This document shows positions 32,666 through 43,667 of a stretch of 64,000 bases of DNA, piece after piece; position 1 is the first letter of the stretch, and each line of letters begins with the position of its first letter. Source of the DNA: Onchidella celtica (lineage: Eukaryota > Mollusca > Gastropoda > Systellommatophora > Onchidiidae); assembly GCA_963931925.1 (NCBI GenBank), contig OZ007579.1, positions 25,204,269-25,268,268 on the forward strand, given 5' to 3'. Both the position numbers and the translations under genes were made by a program. Under the pieces are notes generated by a model. The model worked only from the letters and a program-made list of their open reading frames with translations. It did not search any database and was not told the DNA's origin.

Positions 32666-35600
32666 GCCATGAAAACAACAAGGGGAGGGGCAGTTACAGG
32701 TTTTAAGTTTTCCCAAATTGGCGAAGGGGAAGGCGCCAGGGGCCTCTTCTATCGGTGGGAGTGACTATTTAGTTACACTGGTCAGCTACCGCCCGCCTTA
32801 AGCTGAGCAGCCCTCAGCCAGTTGGGTGCCGACCCGCCACATCTGCCTGCCTCATTGGGTACATGGGGATAGATTAAAAATCGAAAAGTTGATGTAAATG
32901 ATGTACCTCGCTCAAAACGAGAAAACCAAATAAAAATTAGCACTTGGAACGTTAGGACCATGTGCCCTGGACTTGACCAAAACATCGATATGACAAAGAA
33001 CGACTCATTAAGAAAAACTGCAATAATAGACAAAGAATTGCTTAGGCTGAAAGTGGACATCGCAGCTTTACAAGAAACCAGACTGGCAGATACTGGTACA
33101 CTCAAAGAGCAACACTACACATTTTTTTGGAAAGGACTTGACTCGAACCAACCTCGTCGTCATGGTGTTGGCTTTGCCATCAACAATCGCCTGCTCAGTT
33201 CCATCAACACACCCACTGGAAAGTCTGAAAGACTCATTTCCCTAAGATTACGCACAAAAACTGGTCACACCAACATAATCTGTGTTTACGCACCAACGCT
33301 TATGTCATCACTCTAGACGATAAGGACCAGTTCTACAACATGCTAAACGAAATGTATGCCACCATTCCGAAAAACGAATCAGTAGTTCTCTTAGGAGACT
33401 TCAACGCAAGAGTTGGCGCGGACCATCAGTCTTGGCCTGTTTGCCTAGGACACCACGGCGTAGGCAAAATTAACGAAAATGGACAGCGTCTCCTGGAATT
33501 CTGTTCACAAAATGACTTGTGCATTACCAACACCTTCTTCAAATTGAATGACTCAAAGAAAGTTACGTGGCAACACCCAAGATCAGGACATTGGCATCAA
33601 TTGGACTTGATTATCACCAGAAGGAAAGATCTGAACACGGTTAAATCAACAAGGAGCTTCCACAGCGCTGACTGCGATACAGACCACGCCCTTGTGATCA
33701 GCAAAATGCATACAAAGCCAATGAGAATATTTAGGAGCATCACGAAACGACAACCCAAATTAAACATTACAAAAGCAAAACAAGAAGACTGTAAGAACGT
33801 TTTCACAAGAGAATTTAGTAACATCCCGGTAAATGATATGGAATCACCAAGCGTGGATGAAACATGGAACACAATTAAGACCAACATATATAACAGTGCC
33901 TCAACAGCTTATGGTACAAAGCCATCTTTCAGACATGATTGGGTTGGAGAAAACTCCACCACACTTCTTCCCCTGTTAGAAGAAAAGAGGAAAATGATGC
34001 TTGAATACAAGAAAGATCGCTCGCAAAGCAACAAAGACAAATTCAAACACATCAAGGCAAAGGTTCAAAGTGAAACAAGAAAATGCGCCAATGAGTACTG
34101 GACCAACTTATGCTCTGAAATTCAATCGGCCTCTGATGCAGGAGACTCCAGAAACATGTATGAAAAGATTAAAGTTGCACTAGGACCAACCATTTCAAAA
34201 AGTGCCCCCATCAAGACAGAAAACCGCCAAGAACTTACCGACAAGAAGGAACAACTGGAGAGATGGGTCGAACATTATTCCAAACTATATGCAAACGAAA
34301 AGCCAGCAAATCAAGGCTTAGAAGAAGCAGTCCCAAAGCTACCTGAAATGACGGATCTGGATGTGGAACCAACAATGAAAGAACTCTCTGAAGCCATCCA
34401 GGATATGAAAAATGGAAAAGCTTGTGGAGAGGATAACATTCCAGCTGAAGTCCTCAAAGAAAACCTTGAAACACTATTACCACACCTATACCACCTACTA
34501 ATCGTGTGCTGGAAAACTGGAACAATTCCATCCGATATGAAAAATGCAAAAATTGTAACTCTTTATAAGAATAAAGGAGACAAAGGGGATTGTAACAATT
34601 ACCGCGGCATATCATTGATGAGTATTACAGGGAAAGCGTTCGCCAAAATCATACTCAAACGATTACACAGGCTCGCTGAAAGAATCTTACCAGAATCCCA
34701 ATGCGGATTCAGAGCAGAACGATCAACTGCAGATATGATATTTACAGTCCGTCAACTACAGGAAAAATGCAGAGAACAAGGAAAACCACTGTACATGGCT
34801 TTCATAGATCTGACAAAAGCCTTCGACACCGTAAGCAGACCATCGCTTTACATTGTACTGAAGTCCATTGGATGTCCACCACAGCTATTGAAGCTGATCA
34901 TCTCCTTTCATGACGACATGAGTGCATGCGTCCAGTTTGACGGAAACATCTCAGGTAAATTTGCAGTGAAGACCGGAGTAAAACAAGGATGTGTACTGGC
35001 ACCAACTCTATTTGGAATTTACTTTGCAGCACTCCTACAGTTCGCTTTTCAAGACTCCACAGATGGTATTTTCATCCGAACAAGATCAGATGGGTCTCTG
35101 TTCAACTTGGCCAGGTTAAAAGCAAAAACAAAGACTCGAGAAATCATGCTGCGTGAACTCCTCTTTGCAGACGATGCTGCAGTAGTAGCCCAAAACAACG
35201 AACAACTGCAAAATATGATGGACTTATTGTCAAATGCATGCGACCTCTTTTCCTTGACAATTAGTGTTAAAAAGACAGAGGTAATCGGACAAGGTACACT
35301 ATCTCCTCCCGACATTTCATTGAACGGCAACAAGATCAACTCAGTTGAAAAGTTTACCTATCTTGGCTCCACAGTAACAGCATCGCTATCCCTGGATGAA
35401 GAACTAAACGCCAGAACTGGGAAAGCAGCTACAACTTTTGGCAGGTTATCTCAGAGAGCTTGGAACAACAAAAAGCTGACACTCAAGACCAAAATTCTTA
35501 TTTATCAAGCTTGTGTCATCAGTACCTTGTTGTATAGCTGCGAAAGGTAGACCACCTATACAAGACATGAAAAAAGATTAAACAGCTTCCATCTTCGCTG

Positions 35601-36165
35601 CCTGCGGAAAATCATGGACATCAGATGGCAGGACAAAATCACCAACAGCGAAGTTCTCAAACGAGCAAAGCTCACCTCAATTCAAGCAACACTGAGAACA
35701 AGACGACTCAGGTGGATAGGACATGTCAAAAGAATGGATGATAGTAGAATCCCAAAGCAGATACTGTATGGTGAGCTAAAAGAGGGAAAACGTCAAAGAA
35801 GTAGACCAAAACTACGTTTCAAAGATATCTGCAGGACCACACTGAAAGATTTTGGGATCGATGAAAAATCATGGGAAAATGTGGCAGAAGATCGAACGAC
35901 CTGGAAGGGAGCCGTCAGGAAAGGTGCTGCCAAATTTGAAAAAAATCAAAGAGAAATTAGGGAAGAAAAAAGACAGAAAAGGAAGGAAAAGACAAATGGA
36001 GTCACAAACGAAGGCGAGTATATGTGCTCACTCTGTGACCGAAGATGTAAATCGAATATCGGACGGATTAGTCATGAGAGGAACTGCTCTCGGCATCTGT
36101 CTTGAAGTCAGAAAATGCTGCAAAGACCGTCTGCAAAGACGAAAAGGGTCGTATATATAGGGTGA
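32666..36165 (+). mobile_element. Non-LTR retrotransposon (LINE), inactivated
   Basis: A 5' leader of about 290 bp precedes an endonuclease-RT frame with a C-terminal zinc finger, followed by a short 3' tail ending near 36,165 (tatatatag). The 5' limit is uncertain and may include the minisatellite at 31,966-32,665. It is the same broad family as the intact copy at 51.7-55.9 kb on the other strand. The two differ at many residues, so they are separate subfamilies. Confidence 0.85.
32960..36105 (+). pseudogene. LINE endonuclease-reverse transcriptase, one frameshift and one nonsense codon
   Basis: Three frame pieces make up the protein. 32,960-33,316 holds the start of the endonuclease (ALQETRLAD with the catalytic Glu, then HGVGFAINN). 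33,340-35,550 continues it ([17 protein letters not shown]) and holds the RT ([34 protein letters not shown]). 35,614-36,105 holds the tail, with RPKLRFKDICR and a CSLCDRRC finger. A one-base frame change lies at about 33,300-33,318. At 35,548-35,550 a TAG stands where the intact copy has Trp (in ETWTVY); the frame is otherwise unbroken across it. Normally the enzyme nicks DNA and copies its own RNA into the nick. This copy cannot make a full protein. Confidence 0.9.
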
Positions 36166-37213
36166 AACTTTTACACCTCTTTAAAAAATAGAAGTAAACT
36201 ATTTTCCAGGACAATTTCATGCAAAATGTTTTAACTGAATGCAGAAAAATGGCCAATCTTTCATAATATAAGCAGGTCTCAATTTCCTTGCCCTTTGGGG
36301 TGGTTTCCTCAGGTATCTGGTCGTTCATCGTAAGCCCGATTTCGTCAGATCCGCTCACAGTTGTTTTTTGTTTCTTAAGATTTATTCATCAAAATATAAT
36401 AATATGCTGTGTAGGAAATTGACAAAGAGGTTGTGAGTTGCGGAGGCAGGATGAGTTGGGTATATATTGAAAAGGTGGCCAGGAAAGAAAAAAAGTCAAG
36501 CCTTTTAGACAGTGACAGATAACAAGTGTTTAATTTTCTTACATATGTGTCGTTACTGTAGACCTTTTGCACATTTAAATGTGCAGTTTCTTCTTCTTTT
36601 TTCTTGTTTTCCTTGTCCACATTTTGATTAGCAAGATCGCAATGTGTTCCAAGTTTGTAATTGATATCGCCCTCTATGCAAACCAATACAGTGTACTTGT
36701 TTTAACTGTTCTCATTCTCAGCGCACTTATAATGGAGCAACGCTCTGAGATGTTTTGACCACTTGTCGCACGGTCATATCAATGTAATTCATCGGGACAT
36801 CGATTCAGTACTGTTCTACTAGCTGACAAAAAAGCGCCGTTTATCATCTGGGGCTATCTTATCAAGTTTTAATCTCACTGCTCACGAACAGTTGTTAGTG
36901 CCTCAAGAGTCATCCGTGATATTCGAGATTGTGGAGGCGGGTGTGGTCCAGCTCGCTTCAATGAACTTTGTTTTCGCTGTCACCGGTGTTATCTGTAAGA
37001 AAAAAAAAGCGCGTGGACCAACTTGAGCAAGGCATCGAATTTCTAGGAATCGGATGAAATGAACATGAGGTCTGCAATGATTGCCATTCCATGCACTTCA
37101 TAGTTGTAACAGTGACAACTCTAACAAATACAATTTTAGGAGTTGTGTATGCCATCGGGTATTTTGCGCTTGCCTGATACTGAAACGGGAAAAACAGATT
37201 ACATCACCCACAA
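36166..37213. other. No gene recognised
   Basis: Frames here are short and lack motifs. The last few hundred bases may hold the promoter or upstream exons of the plus-strand ORF at 37,214, but no clear signal was found. Confidence 0.45.
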
Positions 37214-38077
37214 ATGAGACATCGATCCAGTTTGGGAGTTCAGTTCAGCCTTGGTCATCATTCCAAGTCACGTGATCTGGAACTGAATTACTATCTGAGA
37301 ACCGCTAAAAATGCGGAGAAGGCGAGACAAGCCGTGGGAGGTCTGAGAGGAGTGAACACGCCAACATCGCCGGTGCCAATCAGCTCCGTGAACTCTATAT
37401 CCAGATATTCTGTTTACGCCGCTGTACTGTATCTGGGTACGGCTGTGATCTGCTCTGTGTCCTGTTGGCGAGCTGGCAAAAATAAAGAGGACAGAAAGGG
37501 CGAGGGCGGGGCTGATAAAAGGAGCTCAGACCAGACTTCTCAGTTGCAAACTGACTCACATGTCAGTGAAAGACCTGGTGTCACAAGTGAGCTAGCCAGC
37601 TGGTCTGTGCCGAGTTTTCCAGGCCCTTTATGCCCACTGTGGTGGTCTACCAGCTCCGAGCCCAGCCCCCATGAGTCTCCGCCTCTGACGCTGAATATTG
37701 CAAACATTTTTCAGAGTACCCAGGAAAGCAATGATCCTTCTTGTAACGAGCGAGATTTTGCGTTTCGCCAGGAGGTCAATTTGGATTTGTCACAGGTTTT
37801 GTCAGTATTGACACAATACAGGCCCGAGTGGTGCTCAGAAAACAACTTGAGGGAGATCTTCACCAAGGTCACAAACGCTGGCAACATCGCTGGAGCCTGG
37901 ACTGAGCCGTGCAGCGGGGGCTTGTTCACTTTAAGTCCAGCCACACCTACTGGTTCCACCTCTGCTGTGATTGGCTCCAGCTTGGAGGCCAGTTGGGACC
38001 AGAACAGCCCTGTGATAAATCCGGAAATGCCGAATCAGCTTCGCTCGTTATTGGCTGTGCCAGAATTGTGTGTTTGA
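37214..38077 (+). CDS. Unrecognised 287-residue protein with one hydrophobic segment
   Basis: This frame is much longer than background here, and nothing in it matches a family I know. The first 30 residues are basic (MRHRSSLGVQFSLGHHSK). A hydrophobic stretch at about 66-85 (VYAAVLYLGTAVICSVSCW) could be a membrane segment, followed by a charged GKNKEDRKGEGG region. The rest is polar and Ser/Pro-rich. No signal peptide is obvious. It may be a whole intronless gene or one long exon of a larger one. The next plus-strand frame starts 751 bp downstream. Being real is an inference from length and composition only. Confidence 0.45.
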   Translation: MRHRSSLGVQFSLGHHSKSRDLELNYYLRTAKNAEKARQAVGGLRGVNTPTSPVPISSVNSISRYSVYAAVLYLGTAVICSVSCWRAGKNKEDRKGEGGADKRSSDQTSQLQTDSHVSERPGVTSELASWSVPSFPGPLCPLWWSTSSEPSPHESPPLTLNIANIFQSTQESNDPSCNERDFAFRQEVNLDLSQVLSVLTQYRPEWCSENNLREIFTKVTNAGNIAGAWTEPCSGGLFTLSPATPTGSTSAVIGSSLEASWDQNSPVINPEMPNQLRSLLAVPELCV

Positions 38078-38828
38078 ATGGGAAACCTCACTACGTCTTA
38101 ATGGACAACTGGTCAAGGAAAGTTTGAACAAAAGAGAGAATACATGTAGAATTTTGCAAATCTAAGAGCGCGGAGGGACAAAAAACAAAACTAAAACAGA
38201 ACAAAAACTACAAAAAAAAAAAAACATAATGTAAACGAACTACACGAACAATTACATCAGTAAGTTAGAAAACTTTTTTTGTTGTTGTTTCTTTTCTCCT
38301 TAGAGATGACAGGTGAGGGGCTGTATGAATTTTTGCCCAATTCAAATACGCGGGGTGCAGTAGGCATTTCGGGTCACAGAATGTGTCGAAGGGTATCATA
38401 ATTATTGTCTCCAACATTTGACCTAGACACATGATTTATGAACGGGGTGGTCTCGATGTAAGGGATGCACTTTCTGTCAATTTCACAAGTTTTTCCGGTA
38501 CTGGATCCAGTCGATTATCGTTAAATCTTATTCAGTTGGGCGATCAAGATATTTTCATCACACAGTAAAAAATAACTTGAACAGGCAATGAATATAACTA
38601 AGTAGTTAAAAAGTAGTTACAGGAACTTCTCCTGGCAAAGATCTGGAAATGTAAAGAGGCTTTCAACTGTTTGCCAGAGGCCGTCCTGTAGGACATCGAG
38701 TTAACATGATTAGGGCACAATGTTCTGTGTGCATAGTTTCAGTTTTAATGTCGCAGTCATTCATCACACGACGAGCAGAAGCATTTAGTATTCACAAAAT
38801 AATGCACTTATAGCGGATATAGTGCAAG
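38078..38828. other. Gap between two unrecognised ORFs
   Basis: AT-rich DNA with an A-run at about 38,212-38,224. No RNA gene or coding frame was found. It could be an intron or intergenic spacer. Confidence 0.4.
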
Positions 38829-40331
38829 ATGTGTGAGCCTGATAATACCACTGTCCAGCAGCAATATGACAGGTTTACTAACTACATGATATATCCTGGA
38901 AACTGGTCTAATTCAATGAAAGAACCCGCCATTTCATGTCCAGCGTCTGGCAAGACCACACAAAGCTGGATAACTACCTACGCTGATTCTTACTGTCGTA
39001 ACTTACCAGCTTTCAAGAGGAATATCCATTGCCCACAGAAGAACAAATGCAAGCCTTTTACGAGTCGGCGCAGCAAATGTGGTACTGATAGCGGTGCAAG
39101 GAACCAGAAGTTAAAACCACTTCGCACTAACTGTGGCACTACTAGTAGGGCTAAGAACAACAATTTAAAGCCGCCCTGCCGTCCACCGGTGGGAACTAAG
39201 AATTACTGCCGTGCTACTCAGACGGATGTTTGGCAGGAGAAGAAGAAGGAGTGTCTTCAGAATGAACACGATTGCGATCAGAAACATAATAGAACTGATT
39301 GTCCGCAGCAGGAGGACTTGACAGCCTGTCGTTCGCCCGATACTCCTTCTGACCAAAGTGACTGTCTCCAGCAAGAGAACTCCCTAATCTGGCCCTTGCC
39401 TGGCACTCGTCATGTCCACAGTGGCTGTGACCACCGGCATCCAGACGCCCCCAGAGAGTGCTCGGATGAAGTCCTACTTGAGACCACCTCTCTCTGCATG
39501 CCACAAAACCCAAGTCCTTCGCCAGAGGTCCAGCGTCTGTCTGTGTGGGATACACTGCATGATCCATATGCCGGCCAATGCCCAGAGAATATCTCGCCAG
39601 GACAGGAACCAGCGAGGCGCCAGCAATGTGAACACTGTCAGAACGAACTCGCGACCCGTCCACAGGGACGTCGTAACCGTCAGAAACGACTTCAGCAATG
39701 CCAGCAACAACACAGTAATAGACGAACAGGCACTTGCGGATGTTTTGGCTCCACTGTCTCACCGTGTCATCAGACCAAAGTCAAGTGTTCCTCCACCCCT
39801 GAGAATCTACATAACCCCATAGATTCTCATCACCTGAAGGTCTTACCGCCTATAGGTGACTGTTACAACTCTGTCTATAGCCCCGATGAAGACACCACGT
39901 GTGCTGAACCGAGGCCAGATCAACCATACAATAATGTGGATTTTGGATTTTCAGACCGGGAGACCTACCATGATCTTGCAGAAGAATCCTGTTTCCCGGC
40001 TAGCGTAGCATGTGAGAAACTTTGTCTCCACAGCCTTCCTACTCCTAGAGGTGTGGTTAGGCACGGTCATGAAGAACCAGAGACCGAATATCTTCATAGA
40101 CCGCAAAATGAAGGTACTTTGGCAACCAGGAGCGGACCCTCGTTGAGACTTGACTGCTGTAAGACCAATGGTGGGAGATGCCCACGACCACCTCCGACAA
40201 AGTGCTCATGTCCGTTGAGAAAGCCCCGAGATTCAAAATGTAAAAGAAAACGCTCTGCAGTTTCGTCCTGTAACAAAAGGGTGACATCATGCCATTGCCG
40301 GACATGCCATATCAGAGTCTCCAGTGATTGA
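38829..40331 (+). CDS. Unrecognised cysteine-rich 500-residue protein
   Basis: A 500-codon uninterrupted frame starts at an ATG. I count about 40 cysteines (8%), spread along the length, often in C-x2-C or close pairs (CEHCQ, CGCFG, CCKTNGGRC). There is a basic Cys-rich C-terminus (CSCPLRK, KCKRKRS, SCHCRTCHIR) that might bind metal or nucleic acid. Gln, Asn, Pro and Ser are common. There is no signal peptide, which makes a secreted disulphide protein less likely. No known domain is recognised. Downstream, at about 40,409-40,416, a strong splice-donor word (aaggtaagt) follows the stop, so the transcript may continue into a further exon. Chance survival of 500 open codons is unlikely at this base composition, but expression is unproven. 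Confidence 0.5.
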   Translation: MCEPDNTTVQQQYDRFTNYMIYPGNWSNSMKEPAISCPASGKTTQSWITTYADSYCRNLPAFKRNIHCPQKNKCKPFTSRRSKCGTDSGARNQKLKPLRTNCGTTSRAKNNNLKPPCRPPVGTKNYCRATQTDVWQEKKKECLQNEHDCDQKHNRTDCPQQEDLTACRSPDTPSDQSDCLQQENSLIWPLPGTRHVHSGCDHRHPDAPRECSDEVLLETTSLCMPQNPSPSPEVQRLSVWDTLHDPYAGQCPENISPGQEPARRQQCEHCQNELATRPQGRRNRQKRLQQCQQQHSNRRTGTCGCFGSTVSPCHQTKVKCSSTPENLHNPIDSHHLKVLPPIGDCYNSVYSPDEDTTCAEPRPDQPYNNVDFGFSDRETYHDLAEESCFPASVACEKLCLHSLPTPRGVVRHGHEEPETEYLHRPQNEGTLATRSGPSLRLDCCKTNGGRCPRPPPTKCSCPLRKPRDSKCKRKRSAVSSCNKRVTSCHCRTCHIRVSSD

Positions 40332-43300
40332 TCCGTGCACTGGCACACCCCAGAAGCTGGTCATGTCAGTCAATAGATTCAATTGTCTCAGAGAGTGGAA
40401 CACACCGTAAGGTAAGTTACTAGAATTAAGAAGTGCCAAAAAGAAAATAATTAAGTAGTACTGGAGGTGTGTGTGTGTGAGAGAGAGTCTTGCTCTTATT
40501 CGGTAGAACAGAAAATCATTAAATTTGTCACTCGGTTTTTTAGTTTTTGTTTTAGACCAACAATGTACATTAATTAAATACATGTACTGTATTAGAGTCT
40601 GTAAAATCTATTTATTTATTTATTCATTTTCATGTATTTATTCATGTTTTTATATATATTCATTTATTTGTGTTTATTATTTACTTATTTATTTACCTCT
40701 TATTAAAAGAAATGGTGGCGGGAGTACTTCACAGTAGTGCAATTTCCGCCTGTTGTTCTTTTTTCTAGATGCTACAGCTTGTGATTATTTTTTTAAAGGG
40801 GGGGGGGGGGAAGTTTCAGGATGTATTTAAATGCAAGAAAGATATGTTATTTATTTATTTATCGATTCCTTTTTTAAAATCAAGGTGTTTTTTTTTTCTA
40901 TCTTTCTACGTGTTTTTTAAAATCCGAGCGGAATTCCGAGGCTAATCCACCATTTCCTGGACCTTTTTCCCACATTTTTTAATTCAAGGGCTTTTTTTTT
41001 TTAGAGATCTCGGGAATTCCAAGGATGCCTTGAACTCTGCGCATCGTCGCTCGGCAGTTGGAACCTCGTTAACACTGAACCCAAAGATTGTTGTTAGAGG
41101 ACTGTAGTCTAATTGCAAAGCCAAATGGGAAAAAACAGAGTGGTGTTTACTGCCCAGCTATGGCTTTCTACTGTCCCCTTACAACAACCTTTGAGTTGAG
41201 TTTTAACGAGGTTCCAGCAGCTGACCGACGACTGGCATGTGGTTTCAAAGCTGTTTAATCTTTCCAGGCCGAGAAGGACGAACACTGTTCGTCCAGTTAG
41301 CAATGCATATTGCAAGAACAAACCGTGCCTGTCAGCTGTGGATGTAAGTTTCTGCCAGGGGCATCACCAGCGCCACCTAGCCAGCGACCCAAATGGATAT
41401 ACGAGACAGACAAAGCAGCGCCTGGGAGGGTACATGTACATGTATTCATCAATCTGTCTCTTCTGCCTAGAATTCAGTGATTCTCAACATTGGCGATATC
41501 GGCCCCCCTGGGGTCGGTTTTGATTTCAATGGGTTGGGGCGGGGGGGGGGGGGGAGTGAAAATGAAGAAAAGGGCCACAGGGAGGCGAAAATGACGAGGG
41601 GGGGGGCATGGAAGGGAGGAGCCAAAACATTAATGGATGACGAGTTGGGGAGCAAATACAGGGCAGTCCCTGTTCGACAGCTCGCGTAGATGGGTTTTAA
41701 CTTTTATTACCAGAAAAGGCCTTTTGTTTTTTTGTCTAGGTGCCTTGATAAAGAATATTTTCTGTTTTACAAAGAATAATCAACAGGCCTAACGTCATTG
41801 ATAAAACTCCAGAAAATTTAATATCGTAATTTGTGTCTGGCGTGTCTTCTCGTGAAATGGACCTCTGTTGGGTTCGATCAGTTGAGCGGGGACGTGGGCC
41901 GGGGGCGGGGGAGGAGCGATAAAAGAATATTAACTTGGAACGTTTGGGGCCTAAGGGGGCTATTGCCTTAAAAAGGCTGAGAGCCATTGGCTTAGATGTC
42001 GTATGGGATAGACAGACAGCATAGAGTGAAACCAGAATTCCGAGGAAAACAAGACTGTCTGTATGGAAGCCCTTGCACGGGTGTTATACACGTATATGTA
42101 TTTAGATCAAATTGTAACTACTATAGAAAAAAAAATCGTAGTACAAAAAAAACATAATGTAGATAGGGATTTTCTTTGGGGATTTTTTTGGGGGGGGGGG
42201 AGGGGGGGGGTGCTCCATCACTACTGACACTGGAATTATTAAGGGGCAAAAAAGAAGGGAATAATAGTCCTTAGTGATAAATTATAATAAAATACATGTA
42301 CATGTATTGAAATTACTTTGCATCAATTAAAAGACCAGAATAAATTATAAAAGAACGCTATAAATAGAATAAAGTCGATAAATTAATTTAATGGTCCACA
42401 TGTCGCGTTCGGCACTTTCAAGATAGAGCCAGAAATAGGTGGATAGGGACTTCTTGGTGGTCGGTATTAATTTTTTCCATACATGTAATTAGATTCCCCG
42501 GTTATTTCTTTATGCCTGGGCAAAAGGACTTTAATGAATTCCACCTAATGCCATCTTCAAAAAGCCATAACTTGGTTAATTTTCAACATTTTTATATGAA
42601 ATAAAGTGCATTCTTCTCAGGACATTTTGTACTTTCACAGAATACCCATAACTCAGTTTTTGAAAAAAATTGGCAGTGTGGCCCATGTCCTTAGAGCGCA
42701 TCACATTTAGTTGGAGCAGAAGAATAATTTGAAATGCATGAATGACAATAGAGTGGAAGGATTGTCAACCAGTTGAGCCCCGTGCTTTTGGGGGGGGGGG
42801 GGGGATAGCTTAATGATAATCTATTTTTGTCAAGTACACACAATGGCATTTTGCAACATACACCTAACACCAGGTTGAAGGTTTTACAGTGAACAGTGCC
42901 AGGGTTACATGGATTTATAGGGCGTGAAGCAAGGCCCCATGCTATGGCAGTCTTGTCAAGTACACACAACAACACAATGCAACATACACCAAACATCACA
43001 CTGCAGGTTTTACAGACAGCAGTAACGATTATAATTACTGGGCTCCGCAGCACCTAAGGCAATTAAATAATTCATCATTTGAACACAATAGTAAGGAACC
43101 ATGGGGAAAAGAACAGACCTGATCAAAGATAAATATTAAATGCAATGCTTTTGTACAGAACTCTGTTGATGTTATATACACAATGAGAGACAAACCACTT
43201 GGAAAAAAATACAAAGAGGTAATTATGGTGCAAATAAAAGCAATAAAACACTGTGTTGTATTTTATGGCATATACTTTTATTGTGTATTTGTCCATGCTT

Positions 43301-43446
43301 AACATGATTTCATATGTCAAATTCATGAGATAATCCTCATGCACCTCTTTATACATTGTACAAACAAACAACTTTATCATCGTGCCAACTATCTTGTTCT
43401 CTCTCTCTCTTCACTAGCTCCATATTCCTCCTGCCCTCCTTTCCTA
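40332..43446. other. No gene seen; TTTA-type simple repeat and G-runs
   Basis: A TTTA/TTCA microsatellite lies at 40,610-40,700. G-runs occur at about 40,799-40,810, 41,541-41,555, 42,190-42,209 and 42,790-42,804. 41,095-41,225 resembles a dispersed repeat also seen near 61,435. 42,830-43,050 holds a twofold-repeated phrase (cttgtcaagtacacacaa, then gcaacatacacc) related to 46,310-46,380. Confidence 0.5.
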
Positions 43447-43667
43447 GGGGTTATCATACATGTACTAAGTCCGGAATGGTAGTCAGCCGCTGGACGACAA
43501 GTGACGCACACAATAATTTCCTATATTTTCTTAGTAAATCCAGGAAGACCATATCGTGCATACTAAGCCCGGTCAGGAACACTCAGCTTCTGCCATTATT
43601 TCTTGGGTGTACATTTTGCTGGCAGCAACTGGTTGTGACATTCCAGGTTTAGTACAATACCCCCCTT
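43447..43667 (+). mobile_element. MITE family copy, best-preserved example
   Basis: About 221 bp. The left end (ggggttatcatacatgtact, then aagtccggaatgg) and the right end (cattccaggtttagtacaat, then acccccc) are imperfect inverted repeats. Internal landmarks are aataatttcctatattttctta, tccaggaagaccatat, and agcttctgccattatttcttggg. There is no coding. Relatives lie at 1, 7,951/9,340, 31,092 and 51,197. Confidence 0.75.

Noticed and set aside
39214-39762. 182-codon minus-strand frame opposite the Cys-rich ORF
   Set aside because: The plus frame is far longer and starts with ATG; the antisense frame is probably its shadow, although the strand choice is not proven.
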